The notes below the pieces were generated by a model, which was not told the origin of the DNA, made no database searches, and saw only the letters and a list, made by a program, of their open reading frames with translations. Both the position numbers and the translations under genes were made by a program. Shown here piece by piece: positions 23,477-29,457 of a DNA stretch of 33,141 nucleotides; the stretch's first letter is position 1; each line of letters starts with the position of its first letter. The stretch comes from a virus: the IMG/VR virus record IMGVR_UViG_3300046449_000280, positions 1 to 33,141 of that record. One strand, written 5' to 3'.

Positions 23477-24390
23477 ATCGAAATCCCCGCGGCTTCGCAG
23501 TCGCGGCGCGTGACCAAATCGACGGCCCGTGCCTGCTGGAACGTCACATGGCCCGCTTTGACCAACGCCACGGCCAAGCTGTGTGGGATCGCCTTGCAAA
23601 GATATTGCTTACCGGACTTGATCGCCTCTATCGCCGCCTCTGCCTCAGATTTGCCCGCGATATCCTGCGCCGCCTGCAAACGGCTATCCAACGATGCAAC
23701 CTCTTCGGCTGTGACCGCCGTCCAACGTTTCTCCCCCAACCACGTCTCAGCCGAGGCGACGTACATCCGATCATTGCCCAGCTGCTGCACGCCGTAGACG
23801 CGGGCCGCATCGATCAGCGCTCGCGCCGCGACCCCAGTGGCCAAAGCCCTCTCGAAAGCGCGCTTTGCCGTGTTCTCGGATTTCAACTTTGGAAAGGCTG
23901 CTTTGAATTCCTCAAAATCATCCAAATCCGATTCTTGATTGGAAGGCGGATTTTCCGCCGCACTTAGTTCTTTGATGGTTCTATGACTGTTCGGGTGAAC
24001 TGGGGTTCGGGGTAATCCGTCATTTTGTTCGGGGTTTATGTCACAGTGTTCGGGGTTTTCGCCCCCAATACCCTGAACAGAGTTCGGTGTACGGCGTTCG
24101 GGGTTGTTGTGCTTAAGATGTTCACCAATACCATTTGTGGTAATTTGGTAGGCGTTGGTTTTTTTGTATCCGCCCCCAACTTTGACCAAAATCAAGCCTG
24201 ATTCCACCAGTTTTGCGATACACTTTTGAGCCCCACGTTCAGTCATTGCGGCCTTGCGGGCGATGGTCGAAATAGACGGCCAAGCATAGCCTTTTTCATC
24301 CGCATTATCTGCGATTGCGAGAAGGCAAAGTAGGTCGCCGCCCTTACATGGGGGCGCACGCCACACAGATGTTAGAACATCAAGGCTCAT
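23473..24390 (-). CDS. Winged-helix replication initiator-like protein
   Basis: 305 residues. The N-terminal 85 residues form a winged helix: GGDLLCLLAIADNADEKGYA, then WPSISTIARKAAMTERGAQK, then CIAKLVESGLILVKVGGGYK. This is the arrangement of phage replication proteins of the helix-turn-helix/DnaD-like kind. Residues 85-150 are low-complexity and Asn/Pro-rich. The C-terminal half is helical with no helicase motif. It is the second gene of the replication operon, so it most likely binds the phage origin and recruits host helicase. The origin itself was not identified (it often lies within such genes, in the low-complexity stretch). Confidence 0.7.
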   Translation of the reverse strand: MSLDVLTSVWRAPPCKGGDLLCLLAIADNADEKGYAWPSISTIARKAAMTERGAQKCIAKLVESGLILVKVGGGYKKTNAYQITTNGIGEHLKHNNPERRTPNSVQGIGGENPEHCDINPEQNDGLPRTPVHPNSHRTIKELSAAENPPSNQESDLDDFEEFKAAFPKLKSENTAKRAFERALATGVAARALIDAARVYGVQQLGNDRMYVASAETWLGEKRWTAVTAEEVASLDSRLQAAQDIAGKSEAEAAIEAIKSGKQYLCKAIPHSLAVALVKAGHVTFQQARAVDLVTRRDCEAAGISI

Positions 24391-24632
24391 AGATCACCCC
24401 GCATATTCCGGTGCGCCGCGTGCAATTGAGTGGTCAATCCCTCTGCCTGCTCAATCCCCGCAAGGGCCGCAGCTGTGGTAAATGTAAACGCCGTTGTGGT
24501 GTCACTGCTGTCCGTAAGGCCCGCAGCCTCAGCGATAAGGCCCAGTGCAACCATAGCGCCGCGCAGGTGGTCCAGAACCAGATCAAGGTCGTCTGTGATG
24601 GAATTTAGATGTGAGGTATCGTTCGCTGACAT
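24387..24632 (-). CDS. Unrecognised 81-residue acidic protein, first gene after the antisense-RNA-like leader
   Basis: ATG 24632 (MSANDTSHLNSITDDLDLVL) gives an 81-residue helical, acidic protein with an Ala/Thr-rich centre. GGAG (minus, around 24642) lies upstream. The frame stays open upstream for more than 300 codons, but that part is mostly antisense to the BRCT gene. The leader part alone (from MTRRTRNG at about 24826) resembles the Icd/Ash-like reading frames that overlap P1/P4-type immunity RNA. The ATGA overlap with the replication gene shows that it belongs to that operon. In P1 the equivalent early gene follows c4. Confidence 0.6.
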   Translation of the reverse strand: MSANDTSHLNSITDDLDLVLDHLRGAMVALGLIAEAAGLTDSSDTTTAFTFTTAAALAGIEQAEGLTTQLHAAHRNMRGDL

Positions 24633-24645
24633 GAGCGGTCTCCTA

Positions 24646-24853
24646 GGTTCAAATGAACCCGACCTCACACGATGCCAATCATGTTGGGTGGTCGGGCTAA
24701 CAACGAGTTGGCATACCGTTGAACCCAAGGGAAGACGGCGCTCCGAAGAGCCACGCTGCGCCCGACCATAGTTTCCAGACGTGCTGGAATGCAAAACGCC
24801 GCATCCATTTCTGGTGCGGCGCGTCATGCGCCCTGAATTCAACGGAATGCCAA
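24646..24853 (-). ncRNA. c4/P4-CI-like antisense RNA immunity leader with two-copy targets
   Basis: Minus-strand order: a1 TTGGCATTCCGTTGAA (24853-24838), b1 GGTCGGGC (24767-24760), antisense a' TTCAACGGTATGCCAA (24723-24708), b' GCCCGACC (24697-24690), a2 TTGGCAT (24678-24672), b2 GGTCGGG (24664-24658), and TTGAACC (24652-24646), complementary to the start of a'. a' pairs with a1 at 15 of 16 positions and with a2 at 7 of 7; b' pairs with b1 over 8 and b2 over 7. So one antisense core can pair with either flank. This is the seqA-seqB-seqC design of phage P4 and the c4 design of P1/P7, which block early genes by an RNA processed from the leader. A UUCG-capped hairpin (24740-24751) separates b1 and a'. 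The RNA ends are unknown. Confidence 0.65.
24793..24821 (-). terminator. Premature terminator-like hairpin in the immunity leader
   Basis: On the minus strand CGCCGCA and TGCGGCG form a 7-bp stem with an 11-base loop, followed by TTTT. It lies between the a1 and b1 segments, so it could attenuate transcription before the replication genes. P4 immunity acts by premature termination in the leader. Only four T, so termination is probably conditional. Confidence 0.45.
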
Positions 24854-24882
24854 TCCCGACGACAGTTTTTTGCTGCCGCGGG

Positions 24883-24911
24883 TTGACGCTACCCAAATGA
24901 GGCGCTGAAAT
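24883..24911 (+). promoter_or_regulatory. Probable promoter of the BRCT gene
   Basis: TTGACG (24883-24888) and TGAAAT (24906-24911) with a 17-base spacer lie 28 bases upstream of the BRCT gene's ATG, with GAGGAA (24928-24933) as its ribosome site. The -10 is weak. It is divergent from the leftward replication leader. Confidence 0.4.
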
Positions 24912-24939
24912 CAAGAAATTAGATAATGAGGAATTTGAA

Positions 24940-25551
24940 ATGACTGATTCTGCACGAAATGGCCTATTTCTAGGGGCCGCAATTGCCGACCGGCAAGTCA
25001 CACAATTGATCGGAATTGCCCAAGGCCTAATCGCCGATTCATCGCTCAATGATGCCGAAGTGAATTTTTTGCACAAATGGCTCGTGGCAAACGATGCTGC
25101 GCAATCCAACCCCTTTATAGCAACTCTTCTGCGGCGCATTGAGGAGGTTCTCGAAGACGGCGTTATAGACGATGATGAACGCACAGACCTGCATGACACC
25201 ATTGTCGCCCTAACCGCATCCGACTTTGAGCTTGGCGAGATAGCTAAATCTACGACACTCCCACTGTGCGACCCTGCGCCCGATTTACAATTTGACGGGT
25301 TGCGATATTGTTTCACCGGCACGTTCAACTTTGGTAAGCGCGCGGACTGCGAAGCCGCCGTGACAGAACATGGCGCTATCGCTGGATCATTGACCAAGAA
25401 AACCAACGTTTTAGTGATCGGCGAATATGCCACCAAAGCATGGAAGCAAGAGGCCTTTGGTCGCAAAATTGAAAAAGCCGCTGCCATGCGTGATGAGGGA
25501 ACACCAATTTCAATCGTGTCGGAAGTGCATTGGAAAACATTCATATCCTGA
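24940..25551 (+). CDS. BRCT-domain protein with helical N-terminal domain
   Basis: 203 residues. Residues about 118-203 form a BRCT domain like that of NAD-dependent DNA ligase: RYCFTGTFNFGKRADCEAAV, then TKKTNVLVIGEYATKAWKQE, ending in a VHWKTFIS strand/helix. The N-terminal 110 residues are helical with acidic turns (NDAEVNFLHKWL, LEDGVIDDDERTDLHDTIVA), reminiscent of TerB-like folds. BRCT domains bind DNA ends, nicks or phosphopeptides. Ligase activity is absent. It is the only rightward gene between two leftward operons, so it is probably expressed separately, for instance in the lysogen. A role in phage exclusion or in DNA-damage handling is speculative. Confidence 0.75.
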   Translation: MTDSARNGLFLGAAIADRQVTQLIGIAQGLIADSSLNDAEVNFLHKWLVANDAAQSNPFIATLLRRIEEVLEDGVIDDDERTDLHDTIVALTASDFELGEIAKSTTLPLCDPAPDLQFDGLRYCFTGTFNFGKRADCEAAVTEHGAIAGSLTKKTNVLVIGEYATKAWKQEAFGRKIEKAAAMRDEGTPISIVSEVHWKTFIS

Positions 25552-25561
25552 ACCTGCTCCA

Positions 25562-25945
25562 TCATTGCTCACCCCACGCCTTCAGGGCCGCCAAGCCCTT
25601 TGGTGTGATCATGTATAAATAGCGCGCACCGGTGCGAGAAATTGGCTTTCGGTCCAGCATCTTTTTTCTATGCAGTCCGTGAAATGTCGTTGACCATTTC
25701 GAATTGGATACATTGTCAGGCTTAGTATCGCCCGGCGTTTGTTCGCCCATGGCGCAAACGGTCAAAACTCGAAACTCAACCGTGTCGCGGCCATGAAGTC
25801 GGCGACCCCCTCCATGCGGCTCCGACTTTGGCATCCTTGACTTGTGGCCAGCCTCACTATCGTGATCATGCATCGCCCGCGCGATCTGCGCTTCATGCGC
25901 CGTGGCGACGGCTGCTGTGGTTGAAAAAGCTGGAACTATCACCAA
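25562..25945 (-). CDS. Winged-helix-like small protein
   Basis: 127 residues if the TTG at 25945 or the GTG one codon later is the start; the first 45 residues are low-complexity with His/Gly-rich stretches, so a later start is possible. The C-terminal part (FRVLTVCAMGE, FHGLHRKKMLDRKPISRTGA, RYLYMITPKGLAALKAWGEQ) has the helix-helix-wing pattern of phage-size transcription regulators. It is last in the leftward early operon, 10 bases from the convergent BRCT gene. Probably a DNA-binding regulator; the partner is unknown. Confidence 0.55.
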   Translation of the reverse strand: MVIVPAFSTTAAVATAHEAQIARAMHDHDSEAGHKSRMPKSEPHGGGRRLHGRDTVEFRVLTVCAMGEQTPGDTKPDNVSNSKWSTTFHGLHRKKMLDRKPISRTGARYLYMITPKGLAALKAWGEQ

Positions 25946-26142
25946 TACAACTCCTGTTCGAAATCTGCCGGATCATGGTCTCGATCAGCCTCAATCACAC
26001 GATCAGTGCGCGTGCGGACGTTTCCCGATGCGACTCTCGTTTCACGCGCAATTTGGGCAAAAGGTTGCCCCGCCGCCCGTCTCTGCAACAGGTCAAGGGT
26101 CTGATCATCGGTTGAGCGAGGAACAAAGCGCGCCCCCTTCAT
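25939..26142 (-). CDS. Small HTH protein (sigma-70 region 4/GcrA-like fold)
   Basis: 67 residues. The core STDDQTLDLLQRRAAGQPFA followed by QIARETRVASGNVRTRTDRV is a helix-turn-helix of the trihelical type (sigma region 4/GcrA-like) that recurs in short phage proteins. The start overlaps the CII-like gene stop by 4 bases and its end overlaps the next gene's start by 7. It probably binds DNA as a small early regulator. Confidence 0.6.
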   Translation of the reverse strand: MKGARFVPRSTDDQTLDLLQRRAAGQPFAQIARETRVASGNVRTRTDRVIEADRDHDPADFEQELYW

Positions 26143-26612
26143 GACGCCACCTCGGATTTTGCAACCAGCACGGCGCGAAAGCGCGTGAGCGCACTCAACA
26201 ATTCATCGGCCTCCTTCAAGGCCTCCAACGCCTCTTTGGGCGTGTAGTCATGCGGGTTGTCAGAAGCCTCAGAATGCGCCCGTGCATCCAGCGCCATCAC
26301 ATCCGAAAATTCGCGCATCACCGTGGCCAAGTCCGCCGCCGTTGGTCCGTCACCCACCAAGGGCATAAACACACCGCCCGCATGGATCGCGTAATGCTCT
26401 GCAAATGGCACCGCGCATTCAGGGCGGGCGCGCACCAAGTGTTCAAGGTGATTGACACCCAAGCCACCGGGGCGCGCATCATCAAGGGACAGCCCATAAG
26501 AAGCCGTCGCGGGCGAAACCTGCATATCAATCGCTGAATTCTGGATTCCCCCATTGGCATCATACGCACGTTGAATAATCGCCTGAATGGAACCCGCTCT
26601 AGTTGCACGCAT
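26139..26612 (-). CDS. Phage CII-like regulatory protein
   Basis: 157 residues. The N-terminal half (SIQAIIQRAYDANGGIQNSA, then PATASYGLSLDDARPGGLGV, then NHLEHLVRARPECAVPFAEH) matches phage CII-type regulators, known in alphaproteobacteria as short proteins encoded next to the cro/repressor switch. The C-terminal 60 residues are acidic and helical (coiled-coil oligomerisation likely). It would act on an early promoter to decide between lysis and lysogeny, but the target here is not identified. ATG at 26612. Confidence 0.6.
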   Translation of the reverse strand: MRATRAGSIQAIIQRAYDANGGIQNSAIDMQVSPATASYGLSLDDARPGGLGVNHLEHLVRARPECAVPFAEHYAIHAGGVFMPLVGDGPTAADLATVMREFSDVMALDARAHSEASDNPHDYTPKEALEALKEADELLSALTRFRAVLVAKSEVAS

Positions 26613-26691
26613 GTGAAAAACCCCGATTAGGTCTCACAAGACAACCCGCGCCGCCCATGAGATAAGTTGAACAAGAAAGGGGATGCGTCAT
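26599..26691 (-). CDS. Possible 30-residue peptide
   Basis: An open frame starts at ATG 26691 (four-base overlap with the previous stop, ATGA) and ends at TAG (26601-26599) within the CII-like gene start. The product MTHPLSCSTYLMGGAGCLVR plus ten residues has no recognised motif. Only the coupled arrangement supports it. Confidence 0.22.
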   Translation of the reverse strand: MTHPLSCSTYLMGGAGCLVRPNRGFSHACN

Positions 26692-26840
26692 GAACCACGC
26701 CTCTCGTTTTTTGAAACAGAATTCGCGAAATCATCCGCAGGAGGAACATGAATGGTGACCTTGGGTCCGCGCCTTGCCAGCCACGCAAGGCAGACAATCG
26801 CACCCCATTGGGCGGATTCATTGAAAATGTGCAGGGTCAT
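26688..26840 (-). CDS. 50-residue early protein downstream of cro
   Basis: ATG 26840 makes a 4-base ATGA overlap with the cro-like stop, and the frame ends at TGA 26690-26688. The product begins MTLHIFNESAQWGAIVCLAW and contains RRGPKVTIHVPPADD, so it is a small soluble protein. It belongs to the leftward early operon between cro and the CII-like gene. The family is not recognised. Confidence 0.55.
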   Translation of the reverse strand: MTLHIFNESAQWGAIVCLAWLARRGPKVTIHVPPADDFANSVSKNERRGS

Positions 26841-27043
26841 TGGTCTGCCCCCGCTGTTCGATTAGCTTCGATATATGCGGCAAGCCTTTTTGCGGTTTTC
26901 AATGTGCAACCACCGCCAGCCTTAAGGCGCAAATACAGACGACTGTTGCCAACCGCCCGCTCGCAGATTGTTGCAGTGGACAGTTTCAGGCGCTCAGAAG
27001 CCCCTTCAATCTGTGTGATAAGGTTTGTTTCATCTTGGCTCAT
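26837..27043 (-). CDS. cro: Cro-like regulator
   Basis: 68 residues from ATG 27043, preceded by a strong AAGGAGG six to seven bases upstream; an ORF reading further upstream would start inside the operators. The sequence (LITQIEGASERLKLSTATIC, ERAVGNSRLYLRLKAGGGCT) is a compact helix-turn-helix of the kind found in alphaproteobacterial phages, with the recognition helix around residues 32-42. It is divergent from the repressor gene across the operator region, exactly where lambda has cro. It should oppose the repressor in the lysis-lysogeny decision. Confidence 0.75.
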   Translation of the reverse strand: MSQDETNLITQIEGASERLKLSTATICERAVGNSRLYLRLKAGGGCTLKTAKRLAAYIEANRTAGADQ

Positions 27044-27055
27044 GCCCTCCTTGAT

Positions 27056-27067
27056 GGACTTTTGTCC
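27056..27067. promoter_or_regulatory. Operator 1 of the repressor-cro region
   Basis: GGACTTTTGTCC, a perfect GGAC-N4-GTCC palindrome (flanked by T and A to TGGAC...GTCCA), lies between the cro ribosome site and the cro -35. Identical cores recur at 27081, 29135 and 29163, which makes this a convincing repressor/Cro site. Confidence 0.8.
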
Positions 27068-27073
27068 ACTTGC

Positions 27074-27079
27074 TGTCAA
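27074..27079 (-). promoter_or_regulatory. -35 element of the leftward cro promoter
   Basis: The minus strand carries TTGACA between the two operators, upstream of cro. The matching -10 would lie over operator 1 and is poorly conserved (around CATCAA). Binding of repressor to operator 1 would directly cover it. Confidence 0.5.
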
Positions 27080-27080
27080 T

Positions 27081-27092
27081 GGACTTTTGTCC
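27081..27092. promoter_or_regulatory. Operator 2 of the repressor-cro region
   Basis: A second GGACTTTTGTCC, 25 bases centre-to-centre from the first, lies on the repressor side. About 20 bases downstream is TAGATA (27114-27119), a candidate -10 for the repressor promoter, so this operator could control both promoters. Confidence 0.8.
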
Positions 27093-27123
27093 GCTACCCA
27101 CAAAAGGGGTTGTTAGATATAAA

Positions 27124-27768
27124 ATGCCCATGACACATACCTTCAGATCATCACTTTTGAGTGCCATTGAGCGTGAACAAATCACCATTGCAGAAGTTGC
27201 GCGCCGATCAGGTGTTTCACAAGATCAACTGAACAAACTAAGACAGCGTGAAAGCGCTAAAACCAACGTGGACGACGCCCACAAGATCGCTAAATCTTTC
27301 GGGAAAACCCTTGATGACTTCCTTGAGGGGAACCTTGAACCTGCAAATCCAACAATATCCGTCGCGGCGCGCGTAGGCGCTGGGGCAAAAGTTCAAATGT
27401 CTGACCCATACGCAAAGGGCGACGGCCTGTACCATGTCGTCTGCCCGCCACAATTGAGCCCTCATGGCATTGTCGCGGTTGAGGTCGAAGGCAACTCTAT
27501 GGAACCGGCTTACGAGCAAGGCGATGTGCTGTTCTACACCCGCGACACCGTTGGCGTGCCCAGTGACGCCATAGGGCGCAGATGTGTGGTCGAGGACGCA
27601 GACGGCATGGTCTGGGTTAAACTCCTGCGCCGCCGCGATGATCAGCCAGAATGCCTGTTTGATCTCATATCATTCCACACAGACAGCCCACCCATGTACG
27701 ACACGGCCATAAAATGGGCTGCCCCCATCACGATGCACCTTGGTCGGGACTTGGTGGTGAAGATTTGA
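27124..27768 (+). CDS. cI: CI/LexA-type phage repressor with S24 autoproteolysis domain
   Basis: 214 residues from ATG 27124 (a second ATG lies two codons later). The N-terminal HTH (about 9-46) includes IAEVARRSGVSQDQLNKLRQ. A linker holds the Ala-Gly cleavage site at about residues 86-87 (RVGAGAKV). The C-terminal S24 domain has the serine at about 125 (GNSMEPAYEQGD) and the lysine at about 166 (VWVKLLRR). Such repressors bind paired operators as dimers, and cleave themselves upon RecA activation. The candidate -10 (27114-27119) is so close to the start that the transcript may be nearly leaderless, like lambda cI from its maintenance promoter. No clear ribosome site is seen. The cleavage and regulation are inferred from family. 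Confidence 0.9.
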   Translation: MPMTHTFRSSLLSAIEREQITIAEVARRSGVSQDQLNKLRQRESAKTNVDDAHKIAKSFGKTLDDFLEGNLEPANPTISVAARVGAGAKVQMSDPYAKGDGLYHVVCPPQLSPHGIVAVEVEGNSMEPAYEQGDVLFYTRDTVGVPSDAIGRRCVVEDADGMVWVKLLRRRDDQPECLFDLISFHTDSPPMYDTAIKWAAPITMHLGRDLVVKI

Positions 27769-27858
27769 AACTGAACAACAACCTACGATTGATGCTCTAA
27801 GCAAGAACAAATACCGAACGTCGATAGACACGATACAGCATTGGTGATAATAAAGTTC

Positions 27859-27895
27859 GAGGCGGTCAGGTCACAACACCTGCCGCCTCTATTTT
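27859..27895 (+). terminator. Terminator downstream of the repressor
   Basis: GAGGCGG-T-CAGGT pairs with ACCTG-CCGCCTC (12 bp with one bulge) around a 6-base loop, followed by TATTTT. It lies 90 bases after the repressor stop. The rest of 27769-28000 shows no gene. Confidence 0.75.
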
Positions 27896-28000
27896 ACCTC
27901 AGTCGGCTAGGACTGGGTTGTGTGATCACCCGCACTCAATGCAGGAAACGCGGTCTCACGTCAAGTCTTAGTCGGCCAACGTCCAGAAAGGACGCGCCAT

Positions 28001-28255
28001 ATGACACAGCTCACTGCAGCCATTGTAAAAGAACAGAACGTCACATTTGCCGTGGCAATAATGAAAGATCACGTCCTCAACAGTCCATCGACTTCGGATC
28101 GCCAGATACAAGCCGTAGCTTCGGCCCTGCGGTGCCCTCTTGTTGTTTTGATGGGTGAGACAAATCAAAAACTGCGCGGCAATCGGAAAGATGTTGTGGA
28201 TTTTGTATCAAAGGTTCACCCATCTCGCTTACCGTGGAAAACGTATCATATTTAG
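28001..28255 (+). CDS. Small conserved protein of roseobacter type (function unknown)
   Basis: 84 residues with ATG 28001 and a good AAAGGA ribosome site. The pattern (EQNVTFAVAIMKDHVLNSPS, ALRCPLVVLMGETNQKLRGN, VVDFVSKVHPSRLPWKTYHI) resembles a short uncharacterised family seen in Rhodobacteraceae genomes and prophages, in which PWK-aromatic ends the protein; this recognition is from memory. The 3' part overlaps the convergent minus-strand gene by 179 bases, which is unusual. It is transcribed rightward, ahead of the second immunity region. Confidence 0.6.
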   Translation: MTQLTAAIVKEQNVTFAVAIMKDHVLNSPSTSDRQIQAVASALRCPLVVLMGETNQKLRGNRKDVVDFVSKVHPSRLPWKTYHI

Positions 28256-28415
28256 GTATAGTTTCATCCAGCAACGCGAGCGCATCCAAAAGAACCTTTC
28301 TGCACTGGGTGCGCTCATCCGACGCCATTGGAACCTGGACCAGATCATTAAATCCAACCCAAAGCACAAGCCCGTCTGAATTTTCAATTTTCAACTCCAT
28401 GCGCCCCTCTTTCAT
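28077..28415 (-). CDS. Unrecognised 112-residue protein, co-transcribed after the HD hydrolase
   Basis: ATG 28415 lies 4 bases after the HD gene's stop, typical of operon spacing; a second ATG (28400, MELKIENSDG) could be the start. The first 75 residues (LVLWVGFNDLVQVPMASDER, CRKVLLDALALLDETIPKYD) look like a folded alpha/beta domain. The C-terminal 40 overlap the convergent rightward gene. Unknown function; if real, it is a partner of the alarmone-hydrolase-like protein. Confidence 0.5.
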   Translation of the reverse strand: MKEGRMELKIENSDGLVLWVGFNDLVQVPMASDERTQCRKVLLDALALLDETIPKYDTFSTVSEMGEPLIQNPQHLSDCRAVFDLSHPSKQQEGTAGPKLRLVSGDPKSMDC

Positions 28416-28419
28416 CCAA

Positions 28420-29049
28420 CTAGCCCATCCTCAAGGGGACTATGATTGGCCGATTATTGAGGCAACATGTAGTTCTGCAGTGGCAGCATGATCCGCAAAT
28501 GGTTTCTGATGATTGAAGCACTGGTCCGTTAAAAGCTTCACCCACGTGATAGCTACCATATAAGGTCGCATAGGCCTGCATACGCGCCTCTGGGTTTGAC
28601 TTTGTCATCACTGCAAGCAACTGTCTTTTTTCCTCTAAATAAACCTTGGCAAAACTTGGGTCATGGGCAGGAATCGACGCGGTGTTTGAAATCAAATCAC
28701 AACACTTGATTGTTTGCGCTGCGGCCGGCGCTTCTGCGAGATGATCGCGATCTATCGCCTTGCGCGCTGCCCTGTTGCCATCCTCGGGCTTAGAGGTATC
28801 GGTCAACCATGAAACCAGATCGGCGACAACGGGGCCAAACACCTTTTCGATATCATTCAAAGAGATTTGAGTATCCTCGACAACGTCGTGAAGGTGCGCC
28901 GCCGCTATCATTTCCTCAGAGCCCCCAAATTTTGCCACAAGGTCCGCGACCTCCACTGTGTGTTTGGTGTAGCATTCACCGGTGTATTTTCGCTTTTGTC
29001 CGACAGCGCGGTGCGCCGCCTGTGCGTATATCTTTGCCAATTCTATCAT
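28420..29049 (-). CDS. HD-domain alarmone hydrolase-like protein (small SpoT/MESH1-type)
   Basis: 209 residues from ATG 29049, GGAGGG seven bases upstream. The order matches the RelA/SpoT hydrolase domain: H30 (YTKHTVEVADLVAK), the H54-D55 pair in AAHLHDVVEDTQIS, and D118/N122 in KCCDLISNTASIPA. There is no synthetase domain, so it would be a small alarmone hydrolase removing pyrophosphate from (p)ppGpp. The last 35 residues (with CGSCCHCRTTCC) are cysteine-rich and unlike the family, so they are probably a phage-specific extension. Its promoter (29097-29126) is next to operator 3, so it may be under repressor control. Confidence 0.8.
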   Translation of the reverse strand: MIELAKIYAQAAHRAVGQKRKYTGECYTKHTVEVADLVAKFGGSEEMIAAAHLHDVVEDTQISLNDIEKVFGPVVADLVSWLTDTSKPEDGNRAARKAIDRDHLAEAPAAAQTIKCCDLISNTASIPAHDPSFAKVYLEEKRQLLAVMTKSNPEARMQAYATLYGSYHVGEAFNGPVLQSSETICGSCCHCRTTCCLNNRPIIVPLRMG

Positions 29050-29068
29050 CGCACACCCTCCAAATCAC

Positions 29069-29093
29069 CCCGCCCAGCGCGGGTTTTTCTTTT
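29069..29093 (+). terminator. Rightward terminator before the second immunity region
   Basis: CCCGC and GCGGG pair around a 5-base loop, followed by TTTTTCTTTT. It stops rightward transcription from the 28001 gene before the operators at 29134-29176. Confidence 0.55.
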
Positions 29094-29096
29094 GCC

Positions 29097-29126
29097 TGTA
29101 TAGCAGGGCAGAATCAGGTTTGACAA
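29097..29126 (-). promoter_or_regulatory. Leftward promoter of the HD hydrolase gene
   Basis: On the minus strand TTGTCA (29126-29121) and TATACA (29102-29097) with 18-base spacing form a good sigma-70 promoter. Operator 3 (29134-29147) begins eight bases upstream of the -35. Confidence 0.65.
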
Positions 29127-29133
29127 ATTATTA

Positions 29134-29147
29134 TGGACTTTTGTCCA
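29134..29147. promoter_or_regulatory. Operator 3, second immunity region
   Basis: TGGACTTTTGTCCA, a 14-base perfect palindrome with the same core as the two operators between repressor and cro. It follows a rightward TTGACA (29120-29125) and adjoins the HD gene promoter. Confidence 0.8.
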
Positions 29148-29155
29148 CTAATTGA

Positions 29156-29184
29156 TTGACGTGGACTTTTGTCCACATTACGGT
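29156..29184 (+). promoter_or_regulatory. Rightward early promoter of the accessory operon
   Basis: TTGACG (29156-29161) and TACGGT (29179-29184) with 17-base spacing. Operator 4 occupies the spacer, so bound repressor would block RNA polymerase directly. Confidence 0.55.
29161..29176. promoter_or_regulatory. Operator 4, second immunity region
   Basis: GTGGACTTTTGTCCAC, a 16-base perfect palindrome, 28 bases centre-to-centre from operator 3. It is the best-conserved of the four sites and overlaps the accessory operon promoter. Confidence 0.85.
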
Positions 29185-29247
29185 AATCCCATCAACACCG
29201 CAGAAGACGCCACGGCAGATCGCGGATTTCAGATGGAGATTATCAAC

Positions 29248-29457
29248 ATGGCTGCACACGCCCCTCATTCGTTTTTACAGTTTACTGCCACCGCGCCTGC
29301 ACAGCCTAAGTGCGCAATCCTCGGCGCGGCACCTTCCATCGGCGAACCATCCTCCCTGTTCGCCGATGGCTTTTCTTCCGACATGCACATGATTGCAGAC
29401 TTCGACGCCCAGCGCGCCCTAGCATCGCTTGAAGCATTCAAGGGAGAGTTGTCATGA
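29248..29457 (+). CDS. Unrecognised 69-residue protein, first gene of the accessory operon
   Basis: ATG 29248 is chosen because GGAG lies nine bases upstream and earlier in-frame codons lie within or near the operators. The protein is soluble (MAAHAPHSFLQFTATAPAQP, ending AQRALASLEAFKGELS) and helical at its C-terminus. Function unknown. 4-base overlap (ATGA) with the next gene. Confidence 0.55.
   Translation: MAAHAPHSFLQFTATAPAQPKCAILGAAPSIGEPSSLFADGFSSDMHMIADFDAQRALASLEAFKGELS

Noticed and set aside
24387-25565. A 392-codon minus-strand reading frame spanning the leader and BRCT gene
   Set aside because: Most of it is the antisense of the BRCT gene and is Ser/Arg-rich low-complexity. Only the last 81 codons (from ATG 24632) fit the operon.
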